Source: Candidatus Aalborgicola lynettensis (GTDB lineage: Bacteria > Pseudomonadota > Gammaproteobacteria > Burkholderiales > Burkholderiaceae_C). From it: a DNA stretch of 64,000 bases. The position numbers and the translations under genes are program-made. The notes beneath the pieces are model-generated. The model saw only the letters and a program-made list of their open reading frames with translations. It searched no databases and was not told the origin of the DNA. This document shows positions 53,309 through 63,066 of this stretch, piece by piece (positions within the stretch are counted from its first letter, which is position 1; each line of letters starts with the position of its first letter). The stretch covers positions 744,001 through 808,000 of the forward strand of contig JADJZE010000021.1 of the NCBI GenBank assembly GCA_016719405.1. Reading direction: 5' to 3'.

Positions 53309-54549
53309 TGGATGGCTTCTCCATTGTTTTCTTTCTTTCCTCCGAGTGGTCACACTACCACCGTCCGGGGCTGTTGCGCGCCATGGCACGGGCCCAGGCC
53401 GACCATGGCCCGGTGCTGGTCGTCAATAACCCGGTCTGCCCGCTCAGCACCCGCTGGCACCGCCCGCAGCGCTGGCAACAGTGGTGCGCCCGCGACCGCC
53501 AAACGCCCCCGCTGCAAACCATTGCGGACAACCTTGTTCTGCTCGATGCCCGTGTGGCGCTGCACGACAAACTGGCCAGTGGTCTGCCCGGCGCCGGGCA
53601 CCTGAACCGCCACCTGCTCGCACCCCAGGTGAACGCCGCCATGGCGGCACTGGGCATGCGCCACCCGCGCGTCAGCTGGTTCCAGTTTCCGACGTTCTGC
53701 CATTACCCGGGGCTGCTGCAGGAACAACTGGCCGTGTACGAGTGTTATGACGAACACGCCGACGTACCCGGCCTCTCGGCCTACGCCAAACGGCGCGTGC
53801 GGGGGCTTGAAAAACGCCTGCTGCAAGCATGTGACCTGGTGTTTACCACGTCCTTGCCCCTGTACGAGACACGCCGCGCGCTGCACCCCAATGTGGCATT
53901 GACCTACAACGGCGCCGACCTCGAATTTTTCGCCCCCATCGGTCAGGACAGCATGCGGCGCGCCGCCCAGTCGGCACGCCGTGCCCCCACGGTGGGTTAC
54001 CTGGGCACCCTGCACGAACACACCGACCTGGCATTGCTGGCCGACATGGCCCAACGCTGCCCGGATTGGCGCCTGGTGCTCATTGGCCCGGTGCAAAAAG
54101 GCGCCGATGCCTACCAGTTGGCCCGACTGCGCGCCTCGTCCAACGTCACCTTGCACGGCTGGGTGGAAGAGGGCGATCTGGTGCGCCTGCTGCGCGAAAT
54201 TGACGTCGGCGTCATTCCTTACCGCAGCGAAGCCGTGTTCAACCGCTACGTCAACCCCAACAAACTGCACGAATACACCGCCATGGGCAAACCGGTGGTG
54301 GCCAGCCCGGGAATCGATGTGTCCTCGCACACCGGCATGGTGCGCACCGCGCAGGGGGCCACGGCCTTTATCGAGGCTGTGCGCCAGGCCCACGCCACCA
54401 ACACGCCCACCCTGGTGCAGGAACGCCTGCAATTTGCCATTGGCAACAGCTGGGATGCCCGCGCGGCGCTGATGCTTGGCCACATCCATCGCACCTTGCA
54501 CGCGCGCCCTGCGGCATCCCTGGTGCACCTCTCCACCAGCCCACCATGA
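53308..54549 (+). CDS. family 4-like glycosyltransferase
   Basis: The 413-residue GT-B protein has the opening SIVFFLSSEWSHYHRPGLLR, a WFQFPTFCHYPGLLQEQLAV segment, VGYLGTLHEHTDLALLADMA, and VNPNKLHEYTAMGKPVVASP in the donor site. It resembles enzymes annotated as GT1/GT4 in exopolysaccharide loci. It shares the first base of its ATG with the stop codon before it. Confidence 0.87.
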   Translation: MDGFSIVFFLSSEWSHYHRPGLLRAMARAQADHGPVLVVNNPVCPLSTRWHRPQRWQQWCARDRQTPPLQTIADNLVLLDARVALHDKLASGLPGAGHLNRHLLAPQVNAAMAALGMRHPRVSWFQFPTFCHYPGLLQEQLAVYECYDEHADVPGLSAYAKRRVRGLEKRLLQACDLVFTTSLPLYETRRALHPNVALTYNGADLEFFAPIGQDSMRRAAQSARRAPTVGYLGTLHEHTDLALLADMAQRCPDWRLVLIGPVQKGADAYQLARLRASSNVTLHGWVEEGDLVRLLREIDVGVIPYRSEAVFNRYVNPNKLHEYTAMGKPVVASPGIDVSSHTGMVRTAQGATAFIEAVRQAHATNTPTLVQERLQFAIGNSWDARAALMLGHIHRTLHARPAASLVHLSTSPP

Positions 54550-55712
54550 CCACTTCCACCCTGCGCGTCGGCATTGATGTGCGCCTGGCGCATTGGCCCG
54601 GCATTGGCCGCTACATTGAAGAAATCGTCGCCCGTATGGTGGCCGACTACCCCGCCACCGAATTCGTCCTGTTCGACAACGCGCACGGTGCCGCCACGCT
54701 GCGCGACTACGCCGACCCCGGTCTGCGCCAGCGCCTGCAGGCCAGCAACGTCACATTTGTGCCGTGTGCTGTCAAACCCTTCAGCCTGTTCGAACCGTGG
54801 GCCCTGGCGCGCATCGTGCGCCAGTCTGGCGTTCACGTCATGCACTCGCCCTACATCAACATCCCGTGGCTCGATGGCCACACCATCCCGCTGGTGGTCA
54901 CGCTGCACGACTTCCGCCACCCGGACCTTGCCATGCAATGGCGCTCGCCGCGCACCTGGTTCAAGCGTGTGTACTACGAGGTTCTTACCCGGCTGGCCCT
55001 GCACCGTGCGTGCATGACGGTGTGCGTGTCCGAATTTCTGGCCGGGCAGTTGCGTGTTTTTCGCCCGGCGCTGGCGCAGCGTATCCACGTCATCACCCAC
55101 GCTGCCGATGCCAGCTTCCACCCCGTGCCGCGGGCACAGGCAGGCGCCACCGTGGCGCAGCGCCTGCACGTGCCACAGCCCTATTTTTTGTTTGTGGGCA
55201 CCTTCAAGCCGCATAAAAATTTGCTCGCGGTGGTGCGCGCGCTGGCACGTTTGCCGGCGACGGTCCATCTCGCAGTGGCAGCGGCGCCCGACCCCCGTTA
55301 CCCCGAGGTGGAGCGCGCGGTACGGCAGTTGCAACTGCAGCAGCGGGTGCATTTCCTGGGTCATTTGCCCAAAGAGGCGCTGCCTACGCTCTACAGCGCC
55401 GCTACCGCAACGCTGCTGCCGTCGGACTATGAAAGTTTTGGCCTTCCCGTGGTCGAATCCATGGCCTGCGCCACCCCCGTGATCGCCGCCCCCCAGGCTG
55501 CGCTGCAGGAGGTCGGCGGCGAAGCGGCGTGTTATGCCACACCCAACCCCGAAGCGCTGGCCTGCGCCATGCACGACGTACTGCACCATCCCCATCCGGC
55601 GCAACTGCAAACAGCCAGCCTGGAGCGCGCTGCCGGTTTCAGCTGGGCGCGTTCCGCCGCGCAGTTGCACCAACTCTACCGGCGCGCCGCTGGCCGCGCA
55701 CCCAACCACTGA
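54546..55712 (+). CDS. family 4 glycosyltransferase (mannosyltransferase-like)
   Basis: The 388-residue enzyme has LRVGIDVRLAHWPGIGRYIE (a GT4 signature), FLFVGTFKPHKNLLAVVRAL and the donor motif YESFGLPVVESMACATPVI. This pattern is common among mannosyl- or rhamnosyltransferases of capsule loci. It overlaps the previous gene by four bases. Confidence 0.9.
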   Translation: MTTSTLRVGIDVRLAHWPGIGRYIEEIVARMVADYPATEFVLFDNAHGAATLRDYADPGLRQRLQASNVTFVPCAVKPFSLFEPWALARIVRQSGVHVMHSPYINIPWLDGHTIPLVVTLHDFRHPDLAMQWRSPRTWFKRVYYEVLTRLALHRACMTVCVSEFLAGQLRVFRPALAQRIHVITHAADASFHPVPRAQAGATVAQRLHVPQPYFLFVGTFKPHKNLLAVVRALARLPATVHLAVAAAPDPRYPEVERAVRQLQLQQRVHFLGHLPKEALPTLYSAATATLLPSDYESFGLPVVESMACATPVIAAPQAALQEVGGEAACYATPNPEALACAMHDVLHHPHPAQLQTASLERAAGFSWARSAAQLHQLYRRAAGRAPNH

Positions 55713-55721
55713 ATCCATCCC

Positions 55722-57680
55722 ATGACACACCCCATCCACACCCTGTCACGCCTGTTTGCCGCAGCCATGCTGGTCGGCGGCTGCAGCCTGGGCGCAGCCC
55801 CTACCGCGGCCACGGCTGCCGATAAAACCGTTCATATTGCGGTTCACGCGGTCAAGACCCAGCCCATGCCCGCCGTATTGCGGGCCGGCGTCTTCACGTT
55901 CAAATCCGACCCGCCGGACTACGCCATGCGCCAGTGGCTTGCCGATATGCGCGCCGGTGTGGTGGAGATCGACATTGGCGAGTCGGTGTTCCAGTTGGCC
56001 GAAAATGCCGACGATGCCGAACACCGTGCGCGCCAGCTGATTCCGCTGTTGGCGCGCATTTATGCTGCCGGTGGTGAGCCGGTACTGGCCATCACACGGA
56101 TCCCCATCTGGCTTTCCTCGCGCCCACAGGCCTTGAATACGGTGGACGGCGACAACGTGCCCATTGCGGCCATTGTTTCACCCCGCAACGCAGAGGAGTG
56201 GGCCACGCTGGTGGGCCGTGTCGTCGGTGCTTTGCGCAGTGGCCTGGGGCGCACGCCGGATATCAAAATTGGCTGGGAACCCGACCAGTCCGCATGGCAG
56301 GCCAGTGAGGCCGACTACTTTGCCTTTTACCGCGATACCGCACGCGGCATAAAACGTGCCGACCCCAAAGCCCGGGTGGGCGGGCCCGGGGTCAGCGCCC
56401 TTTACAACGGCAAGGGCGGCGAGGGCGCATCGCCCCTGTTGCCGCGTTTTCTGCGTTATTGCGCCAGCACCCCCATGCCAGACCTGGGCCTTGCGCGCAT
56501 ACCGGTGGACTTTGTGGTGTGGCACCAGTTTGGAACCGACGCCGCCCTGTCCTGGGCACTGGCCGCCAACCAGGTGCGCGCCTGGCTCAAAGACACTGGC
56601 TACCCGGCGTCCACCGATCTGATGATTGGCGAATGGTCCAGCTGGCTGGCCTGGCCCAGCCCGCAAAGCCCGGAGCAGGATCAGCCGTCTTCCGCCGCCT
56701 ACGTGGTGTCCTCGCTGCTGGCCATGGAACGTGCGGGCATCCGTCACGCTGCGTTTACCTCACTGCTGGAACAGCGCGAGGTCGAGGGCCAGGCCTTTAT
56801 TGGCAGTTTTGGCCTGTTCACCAACCAGTTCATCAAAAAACCCGCCTACTGGGGCTTTGCGGCGCTGGGCAAACTGGGGGCCACGCGGGTAGATGCGCAC
56901 AGCAGCGACCCGCTGGTAAGCGCCGTTGCGGGCAGGCCCAACGCGCGCGAACTGTCCCTGGTGGTGAGTACCTCCACGCCGGGAAACCGGGCGCTGCTGC
57001 GCACCCTGATTGCCCGCATGCTGGCCAGCGGCGTGACGCTGGAGCAAATCCAGCGTGAACTCAAGCTCCACCAGCTCGAAGCCTTGCTGGCGGGCGACAT
57101 CGATGCCAAAGCGCTGCGCCTGAGCCCGGCATTGGCACTGGCAGCCGAGGCTGCTGCCACCGAAGTGGCGCCGCTGTACCGCAGCAGCCAGGGCGTACGC
57201 GGCCAGATGCGTGCTGTGCGTGTGGACGTGTCGGATTGGGATCTGGACGGCGCACAGCTGGAGGTCTGGCGCATTGATAGCCGCCACGCGAACGCCATTG
57301 CCCACAGCGGCCGCATTGGGCCGCTGCTGCGCCAACGCCTGCAGGAAGAAAAACAGAATCTTCCCCAGGGCCTGCTGCGGCGCGTCAAGGAGCGGGGCTA
57401 CAGCGACGAACACATCACGATGTTCAAACAAACCATGGAAGCGCGCAACCGCGACGCCGCGCTGGCGGAACGTGCACCGTCCGAGCGCCGCGCTGTGCGG
57501 GCCATTGCCGACGAGGCGCAGCGGTTCATCCATGAACGGCTATCGACCATCGGCAGCGACATCAACGCCTGGCCCGAACTGGGGTTCAAGTCCTCCGGCG
57601 CTGCCAGGCGCACCGGCCAGCAAATCGAATTCGACATGGAAGCCGACTCGGTGGTGCTGCTGCGCATCGTCAAACCCTGA
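55722..57680 (+). CDS. GH39-like glycoside hydrolase lipoprotein
   Basis: The 652-residue protein has a lipobox (LVGGCSLGA), so it is an outer-membrane or periplasmic lipoprotein. A (beta/alpha)8 GH39-type domain follows, with the candidate acid/base Glu in KIGWEPDQSA (about residue 186) and nucleophile Glu in IGEWSSWLAW (about 304). The last 230 residues are extra and of unknown fold, with a helical stretch (475-600). It could trim or edit the nascent polymer at the cell surface. It is preceded by a GT4 gene (nine-base gap). Confidence 0.85.
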   Translation: MTHPIHTLSRLFAAAMLVGGCSLGAAPTAATAADKTVHIAVHAVKTQPMPAVLRAGVFTFKSDPPDYAMRQWLADMRAGVVEIDIGESVFQLAENADDAEHRARQLIPLLARIYAAGGEPVLAITRIPIWLSSRPQALNTVDGDNVPIAAIVSPRNAEEWATLVGRVVGALRSGLGRTPDIKIGWEPDQSAWQASEADYFAFYRDTARGIKRADPKARVGGPGVSALYNGKGGEGASPLLPRFLRYCASTPMPDLGLARIPVDFVVWHQFGTDAALSWALAANQVRAWLKDTGYPASTDLMIGEWSSWLAWPSPQSPEQDQPSSAAYVVSSLLAMERAGIRHAAFTSLLEQREVEGQAFIGSFGLFTNQFIKKPAYWGFAALGKLGATRVDAHSSDPLVSAVAGRPNARELSLVVSTSTPGNRALLRTLIARMLASGVTLEQIQRELKLHQLEALLAGDIDAKALRLSPALALAAEAAATEVAPLYRSSQGVRGQMRAVRVDVSDWDLDGAQLEVWRIDSRHANAIAHSGRIGPLLRQRLQEEKQNLPQGLLRRVKERGYSDEHITMFKQTMEARNRDAALAERAPSERRAVRAIADEAQRFIHERLSTIGSDINAWPELGFKSSGAARRTGQQIEFDMEADSVVLLRIVKP

Positions 57681-57694
57681 CCGTCCCACACACC

Positions 57695-58882
57695 ATGGAA
57701 ACACCACGCACTTACCGGGTACTACACGTCTCCACCACATCGGCCGGGGGCTTGGGGACGTCTTTGTTGTCCATCATGCAATCGCTCGACCGCCAGCGCT
57801 ACACCGTGGAAGTGGCACTGGGCCTGGGCTACCCGCTGGACAGCGCGTTTGAGCCGGCCGGTTTTACATTGCATCCGCTCAAGCTCTCACGTGGCATCCA
57901 TCCGCTGGAATTTATCGAAACCATTTTCCGCCTCTACCGATTGATGCGCCGCAGGCATTTTGACGTGGTGCACGTGCATGGGTCAGAGGCCGGTATTTTG
58001 GCCCGGGTGGCGGCCTGGCTGGCGCGTGTTCCGGTGGTGGTGGTCGAATTGCACGGCTACGCCAACCGCGACCCCAACAGCATTCTGGAGCGCACGGTGT
58101 ACCGGTGGATCGAAGCCGCCCTGAACCCCATTTCCGATGCCTATGTGGCCGTGTCCGGCCATGTTGCACGGCAATGGGTGGCGCGCGGCATCTGTGACCC
58201 GCAACGCATCCAGGTCATCCACCACGCCCTGGCACTGGATCAGTTTCCTGACCGTCCGCCGACTGTGCGCCCTGGTCGTGCAGCGGGCAAGCCGGTGGTG
58301 GGCACCGTGTGTTTGCTGGAAGCCCGCAAAGGCCTGCATTGTCTGGTGGAGTCCATGCCAGAGGTCATTGCGCAGGTTCCGGGCGTGCGTTTTGCCATTG
58401 TGGGCGAAGGCCCGCTCAAACCCTGGATGCAGGCGCGCGCCACCGAGCTGGGCATTCTGGAGCACATCGACTTTCTGGGCTGGCGCAACGACGTGCCGGA
58501 GCTGATGTGGCAGTTTGACCTGTTTGTGCTGCCGTCGCGCCGGGAGTCTTTTGGCCTGGTGTTTCTGGAGGCTATGGCCAGCCGCTGCCCCGTTGTGGCC
58601 ACACGGGTGGACGGTATTCCGGAAGTCGTTAGCGACGGCCACACTGGCACCCTGGTTGAACCCGACAATCCGCACGCCCTGGCGCATGCCATGGCGGACC
58701 TTTTGAACAATCCGGACAAGGCCGACCATTTCGCCGCTGCGGGGCGCACCCGCGTGGAGAACCACTTCAACGCCGAGCGCCTGGCGCATGAATACAACAC
58801 GCTGTACAGCAAAATGCTGGGCGTCGCATGCGACGCCCAGCCTGCTGCGCACGCCTCCTTTCAGAAAGAACCCACCCCGTGA
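57695..58882 (+). CDS. family 4 glycosyltransferase
   Basis: The 395-residue enzyme has YRVLHVSTTSAGGLGTSLL, VHVHGSEAGILARVAAWL, TVCLLEARKGLHCLVESM and RRESFGLVFLEAMASRCPVV with the donor-site acids. Its C terminus overlaps the GTG start of ugd. It is the last of the six glycosyltransferases in the unit. Confidence 0.9.
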   Translation: METPRTYRVLHVSTTSAGGLGTSLLSIMQSLDRQRYTVEVALGLGYPLDSAFEPAGFTLHPLKLSRGIHPLEFIETIFRLYRLMRRRHFDVVHVHGSEAGILARVAAWLARVPVVVVELHGYANRDPNSILERTVYRWIEAALNPISDAYVAVSGHVARQWVARGICDPQRIQVIHHALALDQFPDRPPTVRPGRAAGKPVVGTVCLLEARKGLHCLVESMPEVIAQVPGVRFAIVGEGPLKPWMQARATELGILEHIDFLGWRNDVPELMWQFDLFVLPSRRESFGLVFLEAMASRCPVVATRVDGIPEVVSDGHTGTLVEPDNPHALAHAMADLLNNPDKADHFAAAGRTRVENHFNAERLAHEYNTLYSKMLGVACDAQPAAHASFQKEPTP

Positions 58883-60201
58883 AAATCACTATTTTTGGCA
58901 CCGGCTATGTCGGCCTGGTTTCTGGCGCATGTTTTGCCGACATGGGCAACGACGTGCTGTGCATTGATGTGGATGCCGCCAAGATCGACCTGCTGCGCGC
59001 AGGCACCATCCCTATTTACGAGCCTGGCTTGGAAGACATGGTGCGCCGCAACGCCACTGCCGGGCGCCTTCACTTCACCACCGACCCCGAGCGTGCCGTG
59101 CACTTTGGCACCATTGTCTTCATTGCGGTGGGCACCCCACCGGGCGAAGACGGTTCGGCCGACATGCAATACGTTATCGCCGCGGCGCGCGATATTGGCC
59201 GCCACATGACCGACTACAAAGTCATCGTGAACAAAAGCACGGTACCGGTGGGCACCGCCGACCGCGTGAAACACGCCATTGCGCAAGAGCTGGCCCTGCG
59301 CGGCGTGCGCACCCCGCACAGTGTGGTCAGCAACCCCGAATTCCTCAAGGAAGGTGCCGCCATTGAAGACTTCATGCGGCCCGACCGCATCGTGGTGGGT
59401 TGCGACGACGAGCAGGCCGCGCTGAACATGCGTGCGCTGTACGCACCCATTCAGCGCCACCACGACCGCCTGATGGTGATGGACGTGCGCAGCGCCGAAC
59501 TCACCAAATACGCCGCCAACGCCATGCTGGCCACACGCATCAGCTTTATCAACGAGCTGGCCAATCTGGCGGAAAAACTCGGCGCCGACATTGAAAATGT
59601 GCGCCGTGGCATTGGCTCGGACCCGCGCATTGGCTACGATTTTTTGTACGCTGGTGCGGGTTACGGCGGGTCGTGCTTTCCCAAAGACGTGTCGGCACTG
59701 ATCCGCACTGCCCACCACGATGCGGGCATCGAACTCAAGGTGCTGCAGGCAGTGGAAGAAGCCAACGAGGCGCAAAAGCGGGTGCTCGGCGCCAAGGTAA
59801 AGCAGCGCTTTGGCGAGGATCTGCGGGGCAAACACTTCGCTGTGTGGGGGCTGGCGTTCAAGGCCAACACCGACGACATGCGCAAGGCCAGTAGCCTGGA
59901 GGTGATCCGTGACCTTCTGGAAGCGGGGGCCACCGTTTGCGCCTACGACCCGGTGGCCACTGCACAGGCCCAACTCTGTTTTGCGGGCGAAGACCGGGTG
60001 CGTTTTGCATCCAACCAGAGCGATGCGCTGGAGCAAGCGGATGCGTTAATCATCGTCACCGAGTGGCGCGAATTCCGCAGCCCGGACTTTGACCTGATCC
60101 AGGCCACGCTGAAGTCGCCGGTCATTTTTGATGGCCGCAACCTCTACGACCCCAAACTGGTGCGGGGGCGCAACATGGAATACTTCGCCATCGGACGCTG
60201 A
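58879..60201 (+). CDS. ugd: UDP-glucose 6-dehydrogenase
   Basis: The 440-residue enzyme oxidises UDP-glucose to UDP-glucuronate with two NAD. Seen: VKITIFGTGYVGLVSGACFA, STVPVGTADRV, NPEFLKEG, and the catalytic GYGGSCFPKDV (Cys), FKANTDDMRKASS. The start is GTG 58879, overlapping the stop before it (GTGA); no ATG fits. UDP-glucuronate is a usual acidic building block of exopolysaccharide. Confidence 0.95.
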   Translation: MKITIFGTGYVGLVSGACFADMGNDVLCIDVDAAKIDLLRAGTIPIYEPGLEDMVRRNATAGRLHFTTDPERAVHFGTIVFIAVGTPPGEDGSADMQYVIAAARDIGRHMTDYKVIVNKSTVPVGTADRVKHAIAQELALRGVRTPHSVVSNPEFLKEGAAIEDFMRPDRIVVGCDDEQAALNMRALYAPIQRHHDRLMVMDVRSAELTKYAANAMLATRISFINELANLAEKLGADIENVRRGIGSDPRIGYDFLYAGAGYGGSCFPKDVSALIRTAHHDAGIELKVLQAVEEANEAQKRVLGAKVKQRFGEDLRGKHFAVWGLAFKANTDDMRKASSLEVIRDLLEAGATVCAYDPVATAQAQLCFAGEDRVRFASNQSDALEQADALIIVTEWREFRSPDFDLIQATLKSPVIFDGRNLYDPKLVRGRNMEYFAIGR

Positions 60202-60318
60202 GTAAGCAAGCGTCATTCTCGTCTGGGTAATTCATGGCGGGTGTGAATCACCGATTCACCGCCTCCATGCAGGACGCGGTGACCCGGCAATAGACGATGC
60301 AGTAATACCGCGAGAAAC

Positions 60319-60345
60319 AAAAAAGCCCTCGAGAATCAAGGGCTT
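60319..60345 (-). terminator. Rho-independent terminator after the tRNA gene
   Basis: AAGCCCT (60323-60329) and AGGGCTT (60339-60345) with an A run on the left, a U tract on the minus strand. It ends the tRNA-Arg transcript. Confidence 0.85.
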
Positions 60346-60354
60346 GAATGTACC

Positions 60355-60430
60355 TGGTGCGGCTGGCGGGGATCGAACCCACGACCCTTGGCTTCGGAGG
60401 CCAATACTCTATCCACTGAGCTACAGCCGC
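60355..60430 (-). tRNA. tRNA-Arg (anticodon CCG)
   Basis: On the minus strand the cloverleaf is GCGGCTG (acceptor) TA, D arm GCTCAGTGGATAGAG, anticodon stem TTGGC with loop CTCCGAA, GCCAA, T arm GTGGGTTCGATCCCCGC and CAGCCGC-A with an encoded CCA (60357-60355). The anticodon is CCG (reads CGG, Arg). Acceptor and anticodon stems pair well. It is 76 bases with CCA. Confidence 0.96.
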
Positions 60431-60589
60431 ACACGTTGCAATCAACGACAACGCGCATTTTCGCACACCTTGTGTGGCGCAAAGCCCGTTGCATTACCGC
60501 TTTCAACACCGTTTTACCGCCGCTGTGCCGACAAAGCGTGGGTGGCAGCGGGCAGTGGGGGTTGCTCGCCCACGCAGCAGGGAGATTTT

Positions 60590-60646
60590 TGCTATGAAAA
60601 TAATAGCTGGTTGCGCACGTCCATCGTGCGGAAATGGCACTTTTTA
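60590..60646 (+). repeat. dispersed repeat, copy 4
   Basis: TGCTATGAAAATAATAGCTG then TTGCGCACGTCCATCGTGCGG. It aligns with copies at 25690, 28915 and 29863 over about 57 bases. Confidence 0.65.
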
Positions 60647-60656
60647 TGCATAATTT

Positions 60657-62820
60657 TTATGCCGCCGATGCCGATGCCGATGCCGATGCCGATGCCGATG
60701 CCGCCGATGCCGATGCCAGCGGCGCGTTGACGCATTCCATCTCTACCAGGCAGTCGTAAAAGGTCGGCCCGCCACCCATGTCTGTCAGTTTCTGGCTCGT
60801 CAATTGGTTGACGTTGGTGCCTTCCAGGCCCAGCTTGCGCCACCACACCCCCAGTGCGTTGACTACGCCGGGGCGGGCGCGGGGCGACACCACCGCCTTG
60901 CAGTGGTACTCGCCACGAAGGTTGTGGATGCGCACCACATCCCCAGTCTGGATGCCCCGCGCCTGCGCGTCACTGGCGTGCAACTCCACCAGCGGCTCGC
61001 GCTCCAGCGCCTGCAGGCTGGGCACATTGACAAAGCTGGAGTTGAGGAAGTTGCGCGCCGGGGGCGAAATCATGGCCAGCGGGTAGGCATGCCCGACGCC
61101 ATTGCCGACGCCACCGATGCCGGGCAATTCGTGATTCGGCACGTAATCCGGCAGGGCCGAAAGCCCCCGGGCCGCCAGGCGTGCACTGACAAACTCGCAG
61201 CGTCCCGACGGTGTGGGAAAGCCACCATGGGCGAACGGCGCCTCGGGCATGGGTAGCGTGGCAAAACCGTGCGCGAGCAGGTGATCAAAATCCACCGCCG
61301 TGCCATAGGCCTGGCGGCACAGGGCCAGGTCGTCATCGGCAAAGCAGGGTGCCAAAAAGGCCGGGTCGTGACGGCCCATGTGGGCCGCCAGCTCCCGAAA
61401 AATCTGCGCGTTGGATTTGGCCTCGCCCAAGGGGGCAATGGCCGGGCGGTTGAGCAGCACATCGGTGTGGCCGTAGCTCAGGTGCACATCCCAGTGCTCC
61501 AACTGTGTGGTGGCGGGCAGGATGTAGTCGGCGTAGTCGGCCGTGTCGGTCTGAAAGTGCTCCAGCACCACGGTAAACAGGTCTTCGCGCGCAAACCCGG
61601 CCACCACCTTTGCAGGACTCGGGGGCCACGGCTACCGGGTTGCTGTCGTACACCACCAGCGCTTCAATGGCCGGGCCAAAGCTGGGGGATGCAGGGCGCA
61701 ACAGGTCGTCGCCAATGGTCACCATGTTGATGGTGCGCGGCGTGCGCCCGGCCAGCAAATCCGGACGCTGCAGGGCCGCGCGCTGCACCGGGAATGCGCT
61801 GGAGCTGGACAACAACACGCCGCCCGCGCGGTGCCGCCATGCGCCAATCAGCGCGGGCAGGCAGGCAATGGCGCGCACCGCGTTGCCGCCGCCGTGCACG
61901 CGCTGCAAGCCATAGTTCATGCGGATGGCGGCGGGCTCACCGCGCTTGCCGCACTCGCCGTAGGCGCGGGCCAGTGCGGTGATCTGCTCCACGGTAATGC
62001 CACACACGGCTGCAGCGCGCTCCGGCGGCCATTGCAGGGCGTGCGTGCGCAATTCGTCCCAGCCCAGGGTGTAGTGGGCCAGGTAATCATGGTCCAGCCA
62101 GTCGTGGGTGATGAGCTGGTGCATCAGCGCCAAGGCCAGCGCCGCATCGGTGCCGGGCAGCAGGGCGATGTGCTCGTGGCACTTGTCGGCGGTTTCGGTC
62201 TTGCGCGGGTCTATGCACACCAGCCGCGCGCCGTTGCGCTTGGCAATCTGCGCGTAGCGCCAGAAATGCAGGTTGCTGGTGATGGAGTTGCTGCCCCAGA
62301 TGAGGATGAGCTTAGATTCGGCAAAAAACTCTACCCGCATGCCCACCTTGCCGCCCAGCGTGTGGGTAATACCCTCGCCCCCGGCGGCGGCGCAGATGGT
62401 GCGGTCTAAAAGGGACGCGCCCAGTTGGTGAAAAAAGCGCTGCGCCATGCTCTCGCTTTGCACCAGCCCCATGGTGCCAGCGTAGCTGTAGGGCTGAATG
62501 GCCTCGGGGTTGCGCTGGGCTATTGCGTGCAGGCGCGCGGCAATGTCGGTCAGCGCCTCTTCCCAACTCACGCGCTCAAACTGGCCCGAGCCTTTGGGCC
62601 CGCTGCGCTTGAGCGGGTGCAGCACGCGCTGCGGATGGTAGGTGCGCTCGGGATAGCGCGACACCTTGGTGCACAGCGCGCCGTCGGTATGCGGGTGCAG
62701 CGGGTTGCCATGGACGGCAATAGCAATGCCGTCTTGCACGGTGGTCACCATGGAGCAGGTGTCGGGGCAGTCGTGGGGGCAGGCGCCGAGGATTTGAGTG
62801 GGCGGGGGAGTGGAAGGCAT
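60657..62820 (-). pseudogene. molybdopterin oxidoreductase, apparent frameshift
   Basis: A bis-MGD enzyme of the formate dehydrogenase/BisC type. N-terminal part (62820-61600): ILGACPHDCPDTCSM and DGALCTKVSRYPER (the four [4Fe-4S] Cys), IWGSNSITSN, IDPRKTETADK and LPGTDAALALALM. Near 61610 one extra G in AAAGG shifts the frame. The C-terminal part (61607-60657) continues with VVAGFAREDLFTVVLEHFQT, DYILPATTQLEHWD and the MoCo-binding LVELHASDAQARGIQTGD. The complete protein would have about 720 residues. It ends in a (Ser-Ala)n tail encoded by a repeat. Substrate unknown. Confidence 0.85.
60661..60717. repeat. GCCGAT hexanucleotide microsatellite
   Basis: Six GCCGAT units, one GCC, two more units and GCC follow each other. 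It encodes the Ser-Ala tail of the oxidoreductase on the minus strand, so unit number can change without breaking the frame. Confidence 0.9.
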
Positions 62821-63066
62821 GGGGGAATGGTAGCGCGGTGGCGAGCGTTGGGGAACCGAGGCCGTACGCGGATCTCATGGTGCGGGTACGCACAAATCGG
62901 CCCGCACCCAGCCCCAGTCCCCAGGCGCCCAATTGCGCTCAACAAGTCAAAAACGTTGATAGGGCTGGCAGGTAGAAACTACCCGATCCACAACATCAAT
63001 ACGAATCTTCAACCACTGATCAATCGTGCTGCCTACAAGCGATGGATAGTTGTGCGCAAAGGCTCA

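Noticed and set aside
52549..54549. 666-codon plus-strand frame beginning inside the GT gene at 52007
   Set aside because: The first part is an Arg-rich shadow; only the portion from ATG 53308 encodes a real glycosyltransferase.
25690..60646. CRISPR array from the repeated GCTAT-ATAGC elements
   Set aside because: The copies are kilobases apart with no regular spacers and no cas genes.
60661..60717. CRISPR or operator meaning for the GCCGAT tract
   Set aside because: It is a simple hexanucleotide repeat inside a coding end, without spacers or dyads.
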